A stretch of DNA of 64,000 nt from Paracrocinitomix sp040880585 (GTDB lineage Bacteria; Bacteroidota; Bacteroidia; Flavobacteriales_D; Crocinitomicaceae): NCBI GenBank assembly GCA_040880585.1, contig JBBDID010000004.1, forward strand, positions 62,001-126,000, written 5' to 3'. Shown piece by piece: positions 43,241 through 53,022 of the stretch; position 1 is the stretch's first letter; every line of letters starts with the position of its first letter. The position numbers were made by a program, and so were the translations under genes. The notes below the pieces were generated by a model, which saw only the letters and a list, made by a program, of their open reading frames with translations, had not been told where the DNA came from and searched no databases.

Positions 43241-43990
43241 TTACGATTTTTTCTTATTGTGTTTGATAAACTGTTCAATCGCCATAGACATACTGGGAGC
43301 CTGCGGTTGGGGCGCATGAATATCTAATCGTAAATTGTATTTTTTAACGGCATTTGCTGTGGTAGGACCAAAAGCTGCAATTTTCGTTTTATCCTGCTTG
43401 AATTCCGGGAAATTTTTGAGTAATGACTCGATTCCTGAAGGGCTAAAAAAGACCAAAAGATCATATTTTACATCTTCCAAATCAGAAAGGTCTGAGGCTA
43501 CAGTTCGATACAGCATCAATTTTGTAAAAGTGATACTGTTTTCTTCAAGGGTATCCGGAATACGTTGGCGAAGGATATCAGAGCAAGGCAAAAGAAACTT
43601 TTCATCTTTGTGTTTTTTAAGCACATCCATCAGGTCACTGATGTTTTGCTTCCCAAAAAATATTTTTCTTTTACGATAGACCACATATTTTTGCAAATAG
43701 TAAGCAACTGCTTCAGACATGCAAAAATACTTCAAGGCATCCGGCACTTTAAAACGAGTTTCTTCAGAAATTCTGAAAAAATGATCCACTGCAGTTTTAC
43801 TGGTGAAAATCACTGCTGTGTGTTTTGACAATTCTATTTTTTGATCCCGGAACTCACGTGAAGTAATTCCTTCAATGTTAATGAAAGGCCTGAAATCAAT
43901 TTTCAATTTATATTTATCTGCCAGATCAAAATAAGGTGACTTCTCACTTTCGGGCTTCGGTTGTGAAACTAAAATTGTTTTAACACTCAT
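43241..43990 (-). CDS. hemD: Uroporphyrinogen-III synthase
   Basis: The enzyme cyclises hydroxymethylbilane with inversion of ring D to form uroporphyrinogen III in heme synthesis. The start at 43990 (MSVKTILVSQPKPESEKSPYFDLADKY) is chosen because it fits the usual N-terminus; the longer frame overlaps the DUF4271 gene. Typical segments are TAVIFTSKTAVDHFF, LLPCSDILRQRIPDTL, YRTVASDLSDL, LLVFFSPSGIESLL and IAAFGPTTANAVKKY. The sequence family is divergent, so the assignment relies on the pattern. It pairs with the adjacent DUF4271 gene, as in many Bacteroidota. Confidence 0.9.
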   Translation of the reverse strand: MSVKTILVSQPKPESEKSPYFDLADKYKLKIDFRPFINIEGITSREFRDQKIELSKHTAVIFTSKTAVDHFFRISEETRFKVPDALKYFCMSEAVAYYLQKYVVYRKRKIFFGKQNISDLMDVLKKHKDEKFLLPCSDILRQRIPDTLEENSITFTKLMLYRTVASDLSDLEDVKYDLLVFFSPSGIESLLKNFPEFKQDKTKIAAFGPTTANAVKKYNLRLDIHAPQPQAPSMSMAIEQFIKHNKKKS

Positions 43991-44007
43991 AAAAATCCTT
44001 CTACTTT

Positions 44008-44706
44008 TTAGTTTAATCCGATCATATTGTTGACAAAAGCATAAAATACTAAGACTAATGGCAGCAATTCGAGCGTGCAAAGATACAAAATTATATACAA
44101 AAGAGAAATTCTTGCTTTAATTGCTCTGGCAATCGATTGAAATTCGCGTAAAACAATTAGAAACCCAACAAATATAAGTGTAGCAAGAAGGATAGGGGAC
44201 TGCCATTGATAGGAAAGAAAATGGGATAAAATGATAATGGGAGTCAAAATAATACCGCCAACTTGAAAAAACACCAAATGGTTGAGACCATGTTGCAAAA
44301 TTCCGGCTTTATTTTCCGTGACAAAAGAGAGGAACCACATCATCATCCATTTTGCACAAACTATGGCGGCAATGAGCCCGATAATTTTCAAGGTAAAAAA
44401 ACCGTAATCACCATTGATTCCATAGCTTATAAGCACTCCCAGATTAATAAAATAGGTGCAACTTAAAATAGCAGAGGAAAAACTCAGTAACTTTAGTTCT
44501 TCTTGCGATTTTTGGATCAATTGCCGGTTGATAATCGCTGTAAAAAATAAGGCAGAGAGGTAATGGGGGCGAACTGTTCGTGCAATGGCAATAAATAAAA
44601 GATTGCAGATCATCAATATCCAAAAGACAAGTTCCCGATCTCTGAGAATGGGGACTCCCTGACCTACTTCATTTGTTTGATGTAATATTTCTATCCCGTC
44701 GATCAC
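44008..44706 (-). CDS. DUF4271 membrane protein
   Basis: This is a 232-residue protein with about six membrane helices, of the DUF4271 family found next to hemD in Bacteroidota. It includes FFTAIINRQLIQKSQEE and LLVFYAFVNNM-like hydrophobic ends. Start codon appears to be GTG at 44706, since the frame has no earlier ATG. The gene ends 17 bp before hemD and is on the same strand. Function unknown. Confidence 0.85.
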   Translation of the reverse strand: MIDGIEILHQTNEVGQGVPILRDRELVFWILMICNLLFIAIARTVRPHYLSALFFTAIINRQLIQKSQEELKLLSFSSAILSCTYFINLGVLISYGINGDYGFFTLKIIGLIAAIVCAKWMMMWFLSFVTENKAGILQHGLNHLVFFQVGGIILTPIIILSHFLSYQWQSPILLATLIFVGFLIVLREFQSIARAIKARISLLYIILYLCTLELLPLVLVFYAFVNNMIGLN

Positions 44707-44828
44707 GCTCCAAAATTAGCTGAATTTTCAAGAAAGACAGCCATAAAATGTTTACCTTATACTATAACAGTTCTGTTTTTTGATGTTAAAATTCATACAT
44801 TTGTCCCACTAAAAATGAAAACATAAAT

Positions 44829-46034
44829 ATGGCTACTGACCTATACACACATCCGGATTATTACAATATGGATGAGCTGCTGACCGAAGAACACAAGATG
44901 GTTCGGCAATCCACAAGAGATTGGGTGAAACAAAATGTATCCCCGATTATTGAAGATTATTACGAACGGGCGGATTTTCCAAAACATTTAGTGAAAGGGT
45001 TGGGTGAAATTGGCGCTTTTGGACCATACATTCCTGAAGAATATGGAGGCCCGGGGTTGGATCAGATTTCGTATGGATTGATCATGCAGGAACTGGAACG
45101 TTGTGATTCAGGTTTGCGATCTACATCCTCTGTTCAAAGTTCATTGGTTATGTACCCTATATGGAAATATGGATCAGAAGAACAAAAGAAAAAATGGTTG
45201 CCAAAATTAGCGACAGGAGAATTTTTAGGCTGTTTTGGATTGACAGAACCGGATTATGGTTCAAATCCAGCAGGAATGATCACTAATTTTAAAGATGCAG
45301 GAGATCACATTATTCTGAATGGCGCAAAGATGTGGATATCCAATGCACCCCTTTCTGATGTGGCAGTAGTTTGGGCAAAAGATGAGTCAGGTAGGATATA
45401 CGGTGTGCTGGTAGAAAAAGGAATGGAGGGCTTCACAGCTCCAGAAATGAAAGGGAAACATTCTTTGCGTGCTTCCATTACGGGAGAATTGATTTTCGAT
45501 CAGGTAAAAGTTCCCAAATCAAATATATTACCGGGAAGATCCGGGCTTGGCGCACCTTTGAGTTGTCTTGATTCTGCACGATACGGTATTGCATGGGGCG
45601 CTTTGGGAGCAGCTATGGATTGCTATGATCAGGCACTCAGGTATTCAAAAGAAAGAATTCAATTTGATGTTCCGATCGGCGCATTCCAATTGACACAAAA
45701 AAAATTAGCCGAAATGATCACAGAGATCACAAAGGCACAATTTTTAACCTTGCGATTGGGGCAGCTGCGTGAAGAAGGAAGAGCTACTTCTCCTCAAATA
45801 TCAATGGCAAAACGAAATAATGTAGAGTTTGCCTTAAAAATCTCCCGGGAAGCCAGACAGATTTTAGGGGGGATGGGAATAACAAATGAATACTCTATCA
45901 TGCGTCACATGGCAAACCTGGAATCTGTAGTCACCTATGAAGGTACGCACGATATTCATTTATTGATTACCGGAATGGACGTTACCGGAATTCCTGCTTT
46001 TAGTAGAGAAATGCCTGATTTGAGTAAAATGTAA
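44829..46034 (+). CDS. gcdH: Glutaryl-CoA dehydrogenase (acyl-CoA dehydrogenase family)
   Basis: The FAD enzyme oxidises and decarboxylates glutaryl-CoA to crotonyl-CoA in lysine, tryptophan and glutarate breakdown. The sequence closely follows the GCDH subgroup: DSGLRSTSSVQSSLVMYPIW with the substrate-carboxylate-binding Arg, FLGCFGLTEPDYGSNP, KERIQFDVPIGAFQ, GGMGITNEYSIMRHMAN and the catalytic Glu371 in YEGTHDIH. A TACATTTG -7-like box at 44796-44803 lies 26 bp upstream. A strong terminator follows. It stands as a single-gene unit. The dehydrogenase call is strong; GCDH rather than another ACAD is well supported by the motifs. Confidence 0.94.
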   Translation: MATDLYTHPDYYNMDELLTEEHKMVRQSTRDWVKQNVSPIIEDYYERADFPKHLVKGLGEIGAFGPYIPEEYGGPGLDQISYGLIMQELERCDSGLRSTSSVQSSLVMYPIWKYGSEEQKKKWLPKLATGEFLGCFGLTEPDYGSNPAGMITNFKDAGDHIILNGAKMWISNAPLSDVAVVWAKDESGRIYGVLVEKGMEGFTAPEMKGKHSLRASITGELIFDQVKVPKSNILPGRSGLGAPLSCLDSARYGIAWGALGAAMDCYDQALRYSKERIQFDVPIGAFQLTQKKLAEMITEITKAQFLTLRLGQLREEGRATSPQISMAKRNNVEFALKISREARQILGGMGITNEYSIMRHMANLESVVTYEGTHDIHLLITGMDVTGIPAFSREMPDLSKM

Positions 46035-46059
46035 ATTATTGAATAAGGGAAAAAAATTC

Positions 46060-46090
46060 ACGCTCATAACTTTGTTGTGGGCGTTTTTTT
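46060..46090 (+). terminator. Rho-independent terminator after gcdH
   Basis: The stem ACGCTCATAAC / GTTGTGGGCGT (eleven pairs, two wobbles) with a TTT loop is followed by a run of T. Confidence 0.85.
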
Positions 46091-46162
46091 ATCCCCAAAA
46101 TAAACCCTTTTAAATAAAATACGTTGATGAGTAGACACTTTCTATTGAAGTTTGTATAAGTT

Positions 46163-48607
46163 TTGAAAAAGATCATCCTCTTCATAACGTGCTTTTGGCT
46201 TGTTTTCAGTTTTGCTGCTGAACGAAAACAAGCACCCATTACCCGTATAACTGATAGGGTTGAAATTGATGGTTTACTGACAGAGAGCATTTGGTCTAAC
46301 TCTGAAATCATGACGGATTTTATACAGCATTCTCCGGTAGCCGGAGCACCGTCTTTGCGTCGCTCAGAAATTAGGATCGCCTATGATGACAACGCCATTT
46401 ATATTGGTGCCACACTTTATGACCAGCGAGACAGTATGTCCTTGACTTTATCACAAAGAGACGACCTGGGGAATGCAGATTGGTTTGGGGTAATTTTTGA
46501 TCCTTATAACTCCGGAACCATTGGGTTTGCGTTTATAGTCACTACAGCTGGGGTGCAAATAGATGAACTTCATCAGGTATCGGGAACTGATGTTAATTGG
46601 AATGCCGTGTGGAAAAGTGCTGTACAGGTGCATGAAGATAGGTGGGTTGCAGAGATGAAAATTCCTTTCTCGGCACTTAGGTTTTCTGAAGGCAACAATA
46701 AAAAATGGGGGATCAATTTTGCCAGAAACATTCGTAGACACAGGGAAGAATCATATTGGAACTTTTATGATCCAACCGGAATCAACCTGATCTCTCAATT
46801 GGGTGAGTTGAAAGGTTTGGAAAATATTGATGCCCCCTTGCGGCTGGCACTCACGCCCTATGTCTCGGGTTATATTGAAAATTACAACGGAACAACAGGT
46901 TATACTGCCAATGGAGGGATGGATGTGAAATATGGAATAAATGAAGCTTTTACAATAGACATGACGCTTATACCGGATTTTGGACAGGTACAGTTCGATA
47001 ATCAAGTGTTAAATCTATCTCCTTTTGAAGTGCGCTTCAATGAAAGGCGTCAATTTTTTACAGAAGGGACAGAACTTTTCAATAAGGCAGACTTGTTTTA
47101 TTCAAGGCGGGTAGGCGGACGACCGTTGAATTATGCTAATGCATATACAGATTTAGACAGCACAGAGATGGTAGAAGAAAATCCCTCAACCACCCAATTG
47201 TACAATGCTACCAAATTTTCAGGACGTACAAAAAAGGGTCTGGGAATTGGTATATTTAATGCGATTACTGCTCCTACTTTTGCCACTTTGGTAGATACAG
47301 TAAGTGGTCAGCAGCGGAAAGTGAAAACTGCACCCTTGTCAAATTACAATGTGATGGTTTTTGACCAGAACTTGAAAAATAACTCTTCGGTGACCGTTAC
47401 CAACACAAATGTATGGAGATCAGGAAGCGTGTATGATGCAAATGTGACCGGAATTTTTGCCAATCTTTTTACCAAAGGGCAGAAACTAAACATGTATGGG
47501 GATTATACCGTTTCACAAAATTATACCGATACAGTAGACTTGGGACACCGTGCATGGTTTGGTTTTGGAAAATCAGCCGGAAATTTTCAATGGAAAACTG
47601 AATTTTTTGAATCCAGCAGATCATTTGATATTAATGATTTGGGATTTCAGACGGTGAATAATTTAAGATCTTTTACAGGAACGGTTAAATACAATTGGTA
47701 CAAGCCGTTTTGGCGATTGTACAGGGCCTGGTCAGAATTTAATGTGGTACACAAACGCCTGAGGGTGCCGGATGCATTTTCTGAGGTAAGTACTAATGTC
47801 AGTGTGGGTGGAACATTTAAAAATTTTATGACAGCCGGTGTCGGAATTTATACTGAACCACTGAGAAAACATGATTATTTTGAACCAAGGGTTACAGGAA
47901 GGTTTTATGAAAGTGATGCCCTGATTGCCCCCAACTTTTTTATCTCTTCGGATTATAGCAAACCATTTTCCTTAGATATGCGGGGTACCTGGTATCAGTA
48001 TTTTGAAGACAGAAGATTTGGTTTTGACTTGAATGTAAGCCCGAGAATAAGATTCAATGACAAATGGTTTTTGGTCTATACCTATAATCAAAATCTCGCA
48101 ATCAATGAAGAAGGGGTGGCACTCACTAACAATTTTCTGGTTCCTTTTGAAGGAGAAGATCCGATTTTTGCAAAAAGAAACCGCTTGACAATTACAAACA
48201 CCGCCAACTTATCCTACATTTTTAATAATAAGATGGGAATTACTTTCAGGATGCGACATTACTGGTCAAAAGTAGAATACAATGAGTTTTTTGTACTGAG
48301 TAACAACGGAAAGTTAATGCCTACAAATTATACCGGTTTGGGAGAAGATAACCAATCGATACACAACAACAGTTATAATGCTTTTACGATTGATATGGCG
48401 TACAGATGGGTCTTTGCTCCGGGTAGTGAATTGAGTTTGGTATGGAAAAATTCGATTTTTTCTCTTTCAGATGAAGTAGCGTTGAATTATTTTGAGAATG
48501 TGGGGGGGATGTTCGACTTTCCCGCAACAAATAGTATTTCACTAAAAATCCTGTATTATATCGATTATTGGGAAGTGCATCAAAAACTATTTAAAAAAGA
48601 GCTTTAA
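46163..48607 (+). CDS. Exported DUF5916 protein with N-terminal CBM9-like domain
   Basis: A signal peptide (MKKIILFITCFWLVFSFA) is followed by a carbohydrate-binding family 9-like domain (ITRITDRVEIDGLLTESIWSNSE, IRIAYDDNAIYIGATLYD), then the DUF5916 outer-membrane beta-barrel-like part (~residues 220-814), rich in alternating strands and ending in a hydrophobic C-terminal strand YYIDYWEVHQKLFKKEL. It is likely in the outer membrane; the sugar or ligand is unknown. Translation starts at TTG (46163): an in-frame ATG at 46127 is followed by a stop. It follows the gcdH terminator and is probably independent. Confidence 0.87.
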   Translation: MKKIILFITCFWLVFSFAAERKQAPITRITDRVEIDGLLTESIWSNSEIMTDFIQHSPVAGAPSLRRSEIRIAYDDNAIYIGATLYDQRDSMSLTLSQRDDLGNADWFGVIFDPYNSGTIGFAFIVTTAGVQIDELHQVSGTDVNWNAVWKSAVQVHEDRWVAEMKIPFSALRFSEGNNKKWGINFARNIRRHREESYWNFYDPTGINLISQLGELKGLENIDAPLRLALTPYVSGYIENYNGTTGYTANGGMDVKYGINEAFTIDMTLIPDFGQVQFDNQVLNLSPFEVRFNERRQFFTEGTELFNKADLFYSRRVGGRPLNYANAYTDLDSTEMVEENPSTTQLYNATKFSGRTKKGLGIGIFNAITAPTFATLVDTVSGQQRKVKTAPLSNYNVMVFDQNLKNNSSVTVTNTNVWRSGSVYDANVTGIFANLFTKGQKLNMYGDYTVSQNYTDTVDLGHRAWFGFGKSAGNFQWKTEFFESSRSFDINDLGFQTVNNLRSFTGTVKYNWYKPFWRLYRAWSEFNVVHKRLRVPDAFSEVSTNVSVGGTFKNFMTAGVGIYTEPLRKHDYFEPRVTGRFYESDALIAPNFFISSDYSKPFSLDMRGTWYQYFEDRRFGFDLNVSPRIRFNDKWFLVYTYNQNLAINEEGVALTNNFLVPFEGEDPIFAKRNRLTITNTANLSYIFNNKMGITFRMRHYWSKVEYNEFFVLSNNGKLMPTNYTGLGEDNQSIHNNSYNAFTIDMAYRWVFAPGSELSLVWKNSIFSLSDEVALNYFENVGGMFDFPATNSISLKILYYIDYWEVHQKLFKKEL

Positions 48608-48627
48608 TTCGCATCATTTTACATTTA

Positions 48628-48938
48628 TTTCTCTGTGCTCTGTGGATACTTTGTGTCTCAGTTCGGCTGACGCTCACTGCGGCGTCTTAGCGTTCTTATG
48701 CGGTTAATTCTGGCCTAAAAAAACCGCAAAGGCTGATTGCATCAGCTTCGCAGAGCAGACGCAGAGTTCGCAGAGATTTTTCTCTACAACTCCAAATGTT
48801 ACATTTTTAATATTGTGTTTCTCTCTGCGGTTAAAAAGATACAAGAACAACATCTGTAAAAGGTGTTTGAAACCACAGAGTTCGCAGAGTTTTTCACAGA
48901 GATCGCAAAGCTTGATTATTGTGCCACTTAACGGTAAA
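48628..48938. repeat. Second copy of the interspersed repeat (first of two in tandem)
   Basis: It shares the core from TGCGGTTAATTCTGGCC to GTGCCACTTAACGG with the copy at 42932-43180, with a handful of differences. It directly follows the DUF5916 gene in the intergenic region. Confidence 0.78.
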
Positions 48939-49325
48939 AAAAAGAACATCAAATCTGGCATTAGTAAGGTAGATCTGTAAGTACCTGCGGCAATTTATGT
49001 TTATTTCTCTGTGCTTTTGCGGTTAAAAAACATAAGAACAACATCTGTAAAAGGTGTTTGAAACCACAGAGATTCTTCGACAATTTACGTTTATTTCTCA
49101 TGTGGTTAATTCTGGTCTAAAAAAACCACAAAGGCTGATTGCATCAGCTTCACAGAGCAGACGCAGAGTTCGCAGAGATTTTTCTCTACAACTCCAAATG
49201 TTACATTTTTAATATTGTGTTTTTCTCATATCTTTTAATTTCTCTGCGCTCTTTGCGGATACTTTGTGTGCTTTGCGGTTAAAAAAACATAAGAACAACA
49301 TCTGTAAAAGGTATTTAAAACCACA
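48939..49325. repeat. Third copy of the interspersed repeat, tandem to the second
   Basis: It begins with the AAAAAGAACATC / CATTAGTAAGGTAGAT part found at 42759, then a rearranged core (49105-49324). The last base is next to the stop codon of the kelch gene at 49327. Both modules are in the same order and orientation as in the first copy, but the third copy has internal deletions and insertions. Confidence 0.75.
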
Positions 49326-49326
49326 A

Positions 49327-50610
49327 CTACCTCAAATAAATTTTATCACGAAATAACTCATTCGCAATTCTAAACTCTAAAATATAGACACCCCTTAATT
49401 TTGAATTTATTTTCTCATTTTTCACTTGTTGAACAAGCTTGCCGTCTAATGAAAAAAGTAAGACATTATCCACCGCGTCTTCAAAATATAGTTGGTGGTC
49501 GATTAGTTGATAAGCTGGTTTTTTATCCTCATGAATAGATCCCGTTACAGGATCATATTCCAACAAATAGGTGTGATTTGTAACGTCTTGGCCGCTTTCC
49601 ATCCCTCCACAAATAATCCATGAGGTAGAAGATACTTCTCCATTTCCTCTTAAATCCATAACACCGTATGGAGTTCCGCTTCCTTCATACCAAGTTCGTG
49701 TTTCGGAATCATATCGTGCAATATTAGTGAGTGGTTCAACACCTCCCGAACCATTGTAGGCGATACCATTGTAATTATATGAAGTGGCTGATCCCCCAAT
49801 CCAAAATACATTATTACCATGCTTCACACAGGCCGAACGGTAATTACTATTTGGTGCATCTTCTTCTTGTGACCAAACAATTTGTGAAGGATCTTGCGGA
49901 TCGATAATCCCTTTTCGCAATATTTTTTGTGCGGGAAAATTCCAAGCTGTACTTGCGCCTCCGTAATAGAAAATAGTGTCACCAATGATCTGCGCTGAAC
50001 TTCCAAAAACCTTGTAAATATTATTGTTTGGTAATGGGGTGCCGCTAATCCAATTGTTATTTGCCGGATCGTAAATTTGCACATCAGGGACATTTGTGGT
50101 GTTACTCCAACCTGTAATGACGTAGATCAAAGAATCCTTGTAAACGCATTGCGATTGATCATCAATTGCAACAGGAATAGGGGCTCCATTAGGCATATAA
50201 GTATTGGTTTCCGGATCGTAGATAATCACTTCATCTGAAGAAACCTCACTGCCGTTAGGGTAAACATGATATCCGCCAATGATATAGATTTTATTCTTTA
50301 CTGTATTTGCAGAGGAAGCAATCAATGGCAATGTCACCGGTAGGGTATCAATTTCATCCCACAGATCATTCATAACATCATAGCGAAAAGCTCTTTTGTG
50401 AATACCTGATGAGGTTTTAGCAGTATCAATCCCACCGAAAGAATAAATATAATTATTACCGCCCATTTTGCCATGCGTTACAGCATTGTTACTTGTTTCA
50501 AACGGCATGTCAGCTAATGGTGTCCAAGTCCAGGCGGTTTGAGACCATCCCTGAAAACAAACCAAAAAAGACATGAAGCAAATATATTTTTTAGTATTCA
50601 AAATCCACAT
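49327..50610 (-). CDS. Exported kelch-repeat protein
   Basis: A signal peptide (to about residue 24, ending WSQ) precedes five to six kelch repeats, with typical double-Gly motifs such as YIYSFGGIDT, KIYIIGGYHVYP, IFYYGGASTAW and WIICGGMESG, indicating a beta-propeller. The C-terminal ~50 residues (VLLFSLDGKLVQQVKNE, LRGVYILEFRIANE) resemble a short type A T9SS sorting domain, so export by T9SS is plausible. Its start overlaps the end of the DUF2797 gene by 20 bp. The 3' end abuts the repeat copy at 49325. Confidence 0.85.
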   Translation of the reverse strand: MWILNTKKYICFMSFLVCFQGWSQTAWTWTPLADMPFETSNNAVTHGKMGGNNYIYSFGGIDTAKTSSGIHKRAFRYDVMNDLWDEIDTLPVTLPLIASSANTVKNKIYIIGGYHVYPNGSEVSSDEVIIYDPETNTYMPNGAPIPVAIDDQSQCVYKDSLIYVITGWSNTTNVPDVQIYDPANNNWISGTPLPNNNIYKVFGSSAQIIGDTIFYYGGASTAWNFPAQKILRKGIIDPQDPSQIVWSQEEDAPNSNYRSACVKHGNNVFWIGGSATSYNYNGIAYNGSGGVEPLTNIARYDSETRTWYEGSGTPYGVMDLRGNGEVSSTSWIICGGMESGQDVTNHTYLLEYDPVTGSIHEDKKPAYQLIDHQLYFEDAVDNVLLFSLDGKLVQQVKNEKINSKLRGVYILEFRIANELFRDKIYLR

Positions 50611-51376
50611 AATAACCTTTGTGTTTGCGTAAATTAATCACCCGGTCATTGTCAAGCAAGAGGTATTGACCTTTAATCCCTAATAACTTTCCCTCAACCA
50701 CTTCTTGTTTGTCGAAGTTAAGACTTTTCACTTTATCCGGAAAAGTTAAGACGGGATATTCAATATGAATGATTTCATCATCTTCAGTCATGTATTCGGC
50801 CAAATCCATTGGGAGCAACTCTTCAATTTGCCATTTTTCATCTTCCAGTTCAATGGCTGCGATTTCATTTTTGAGCATGGACCGCCAATTGGTTTTATCC
50901 GTAAAGGTTCCTTTTAAGGCAACTTCAATATCACCTGCTATCTTTCGATAAGGAGTTTCGGCTACTTTGATCGCATAGCTGGCGCCCTGATCAATCCAGC
51001 GAGTTGGGATTTGTGTTGCCCGCGTCACGCCAATTTTTAAAGAGGAAGCTACCGCCAGGTATACAAAATGAGGCTGAACATGATTTTCTTCTTCCCACTT
51101 TACATCACGACCTTTTCCCAAATGTCCTTCACATACTTCGGGGCGAATGATACACGGACTGGCTTCAGGAGCCTTGGTGAAGCAATTGTAGCAAAATCCC
51201 TGGGCAAATAATTTTTTAAATCCACCACAGGCAGCACATTGCTGTTTCCCCTGGTATCGCATGTGAATGTGATGTCCCACCAATGCGTTCATATCAATGG
51301 AAACCTCTCCGGAGTTCAATTGATAATCAACCACTTCTTCCAGTGATGTTTTCATTTTATTCAGCTGTACTTCCAT
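50591..51376 (-). CDS. DUF2797 domain protein
   Basis: This 261-residue protein has four Cys in two CxxC pairs (QCAACGGF, CYNCF) that probably bind zinc, followed by YLAVASSLKIGVTRATQIPTRWIDQGAS, the conserved core of DUF2797. The core has some resemblance to GIY-YIG-type folds. Function is unknown. The kelch gene overlaps its 3' end by 20 bp, so both may be on one transcript. The start is at 51376 (MEVQLNKMKTS); a Met at the eighth codon could be an alternative. Confidence 0.88.
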   Translation of the reverse strand: MEVQLNKMKTSLEEVVDYQLNSGEVSIDMNALVGHHIHMRYQGKQQCAACGGFKKLFAQGFCYNCFTKAPEASPCIIRPEVCEGHLGKGRDVKWEEENHVQPHFVYLAVASSLKIGVTRATQIPTRWIDQGASYAIKVAETPYRKIAGDIEVALKGTFTDKTNWRSMLKNEIAAIELEDEKWQIEELLPMDLAEYMTEDDEIIHIEYPVLTFPDKVKSLNFDKQEVVEGKLLGIKGQYLLLDNDRVINLRKHKGYYVDFEY

Positions 51377-51501
51377 TTTTATTACCCCCTTTGTGTTGAA
51401 CTGTGCTAAAATACATAGAAGTCCTCCCTTTTCAAAATATTATGAATGCATCTTATTTTCCTCTCTTTGCCTTGAAATAATTAGTTATTTTAGCAGATTG
51501 A

Positions 51502-52248
51502 ATGAATTTATTTGAGCACATAGGGCGTTACTGCATAATGATCAAGTCTGTTTTTGTACGACCTGAAAAATTAAAAGTGTTCCGGGGATTATTTTTCGGA
51601 GAGGTCAATGCTATTGTTATCAGCTCAATTCCGCTTGTTGCCTTTTTATCCATCTTTATGGGGGGTGTCATCTCATTACAGACGGCTGCCAATATGGGCT
51701 CTCCTTTATTGCCTGAATATACCATAGGATACATTACAAGATCTTCAACTATTTTGGAGTTTTCCCCTACTATTATTTCACTGATTTTAGCCGGAAAAGT
51801 GGGTTCTAATATTGCTTCAGAGATAGGGACTATGCGTGTAACAGAGCAAATTGATGCCCTGGAAATTATGGGGGTGAATTCTATTGGATATTTAATGGCG
51901 CCTAAAATTTTCTCGGCCACTTTGTTTTTTCCCTTCATTGTGATTATATCTATGGTGCTGTGTATGGTCGGAGGATGGGTAGCAGGTGTGCAATCCGGTT
52001 TGTATTCAACAGAAACTTATCTGATTGGAATCAGAGCTTTTTGGTATGAGGATCAATGGTATGTGTATTACGCCCTTGTTAAAACGGTGGTTTTTGGATT
52101 TCTCATTACATCCATTGCTTGTTATTATGGTTATTATACCAAAGGCGGATCACTTGAAGTAGGACGTTCAAGTACAGCTGCAGTAGTAGCGGCTTCAGTA
52201 GCTATTTTATTGGCAAATTATGTGCTTACTCAACTCATATTGGTGTAG
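51502..52248 (+). CDS. mlaE: MlaE-family ABC transporter permease
   Basis: This is the permease of an MCE/Mla-type lipid transport system that moves phospholipids between the inner membrane and the outer membrane. Family signatures are MGGVISLQTAANMGSPLLPEYTIG, VGSNIASEIGTMRVTEQIDALEIMG and AVVAASVAILLANYVLTQL at the C-terminus. It has about five membrane helices. The ATPase gene begins at the base after the stop codon. A canonical MCE (MlaD) protein is not encoded immediately downstream. Confidence 0.93.
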   Translation: MNLFEHIGRYCIMIKSVFVRPEKLKVFRGLFFGEVNAIVISSIPLVAFLSIFMGGVISLQTAANMGSPLLPEYTIGYITRSSTILEFSPTIISLILAGKVGSNIASEIGTMRVTEQIDALEIMGVNSIGYLMAPKIFSATLFFPFIVIISMVLCMVGGWVAGVQSGLYSTETYLIGIRAFWYEDQWYVYYALVKTVVFGFLITSIACYYGYYTKGGSLEVGRSSTAAVVAASVAILLANYVLTQLILV

Positions 52249-53010
52249 ATGATCAAGATTGAAAACATATCAAAGTCCTTTGGTGACATAGACGTATTAT
52301 TTGATATAAACGCCAACTTTAAAGAAGGGGAAGTCAGCCTGATCATTGGAGGATCCGGATCGGGAAAATCTGTATTGACCAAATGCATTGTAGGATTACA
52401 TGAAGTAGATACCGGAACCGTTTTGTTTAATGGACGGAACTTCACAAAGATGAATCGAAAAGAAAGAATTGAAGTGAGAAAGGAAATTGGAATGCTTTTT
52501 CAGGCTTCTGCTCTCTTTGACTCCATGACAGTTGAAGAGAACGTAAAGTTTCCGCTGAAAATGTTTTCGGATATGAGTGAAGAAGAAATGATAGAACGGG
52601 TAAACTTTTGCTTGAAACGGGTAAATATCATTGATAAAAACGGATTATATCCTGCAGAATGTTCAGGAGGGATGCAAAAACGAATTGCCATTGCGCGCGC
52701 CATTGCTATGAATCCGAAATACCTGTTTTGTGATGAACCCAACTCAGGTCTGGATCCGCAAACTGCTATTGTAATCGACAACTTAATCCGGGAAATTACG
52801 TATGAGTACAATATGACAACCGTTGTCATTACACATGATATGAACTCAGTAATGGAGATTGGGGATTACATCATTTTTATCAATCAAGGAAAAAAATGGT
52901 GGGAAGGTACCCGGGAAGAAATTATAACTACCGATAATAAAGAGGTGGCTAATTTCGTTTATGCTTCAGAGTTTATGCAGAGCCTTAGAGACAAACTAAT
53001 TAACAATTAA
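52249..53010 (+). CDS. mlaF: MlaF-family ABC transporter ATP-binding protein
   Basis: This is the cytosolic ATPase partner of the MlaE-type permease. It has Walker A GGSGSGKSV, the signature CSGGMQKR, Walker B YLFCDEPNSGLDP and H-loop ITHDMNS. The spacing after mlaE is zero bases, so the genes are one operon. The third gene starts 12 bp later and belongs to the same unit by position. Confidence 0.94.
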   Translation: MIKIENISKSFGDIDVLFDINANFKEGEVSLIIGGSGSGKSVLTKCIVGLHEVDTGTVLFNGRNFTKMNRKERIEVRKEIGMLFQASALFDSMTVEENVKFPLKMFSDMSEEEMIERVNFCLKRVNIIDKNGLYPAECSGGMQKRIAIARAIAMNPKYLFCDEPNSGLDPQTAIVIDNLIREITYEYNMTTVVITHDMNSVMEIGDYIIFINQGKKWWEGTREEIITTDNKEVANFVYASEFMQSLRDKLINN

Positions 53011-53022
53011 AACCCTTTTGAT

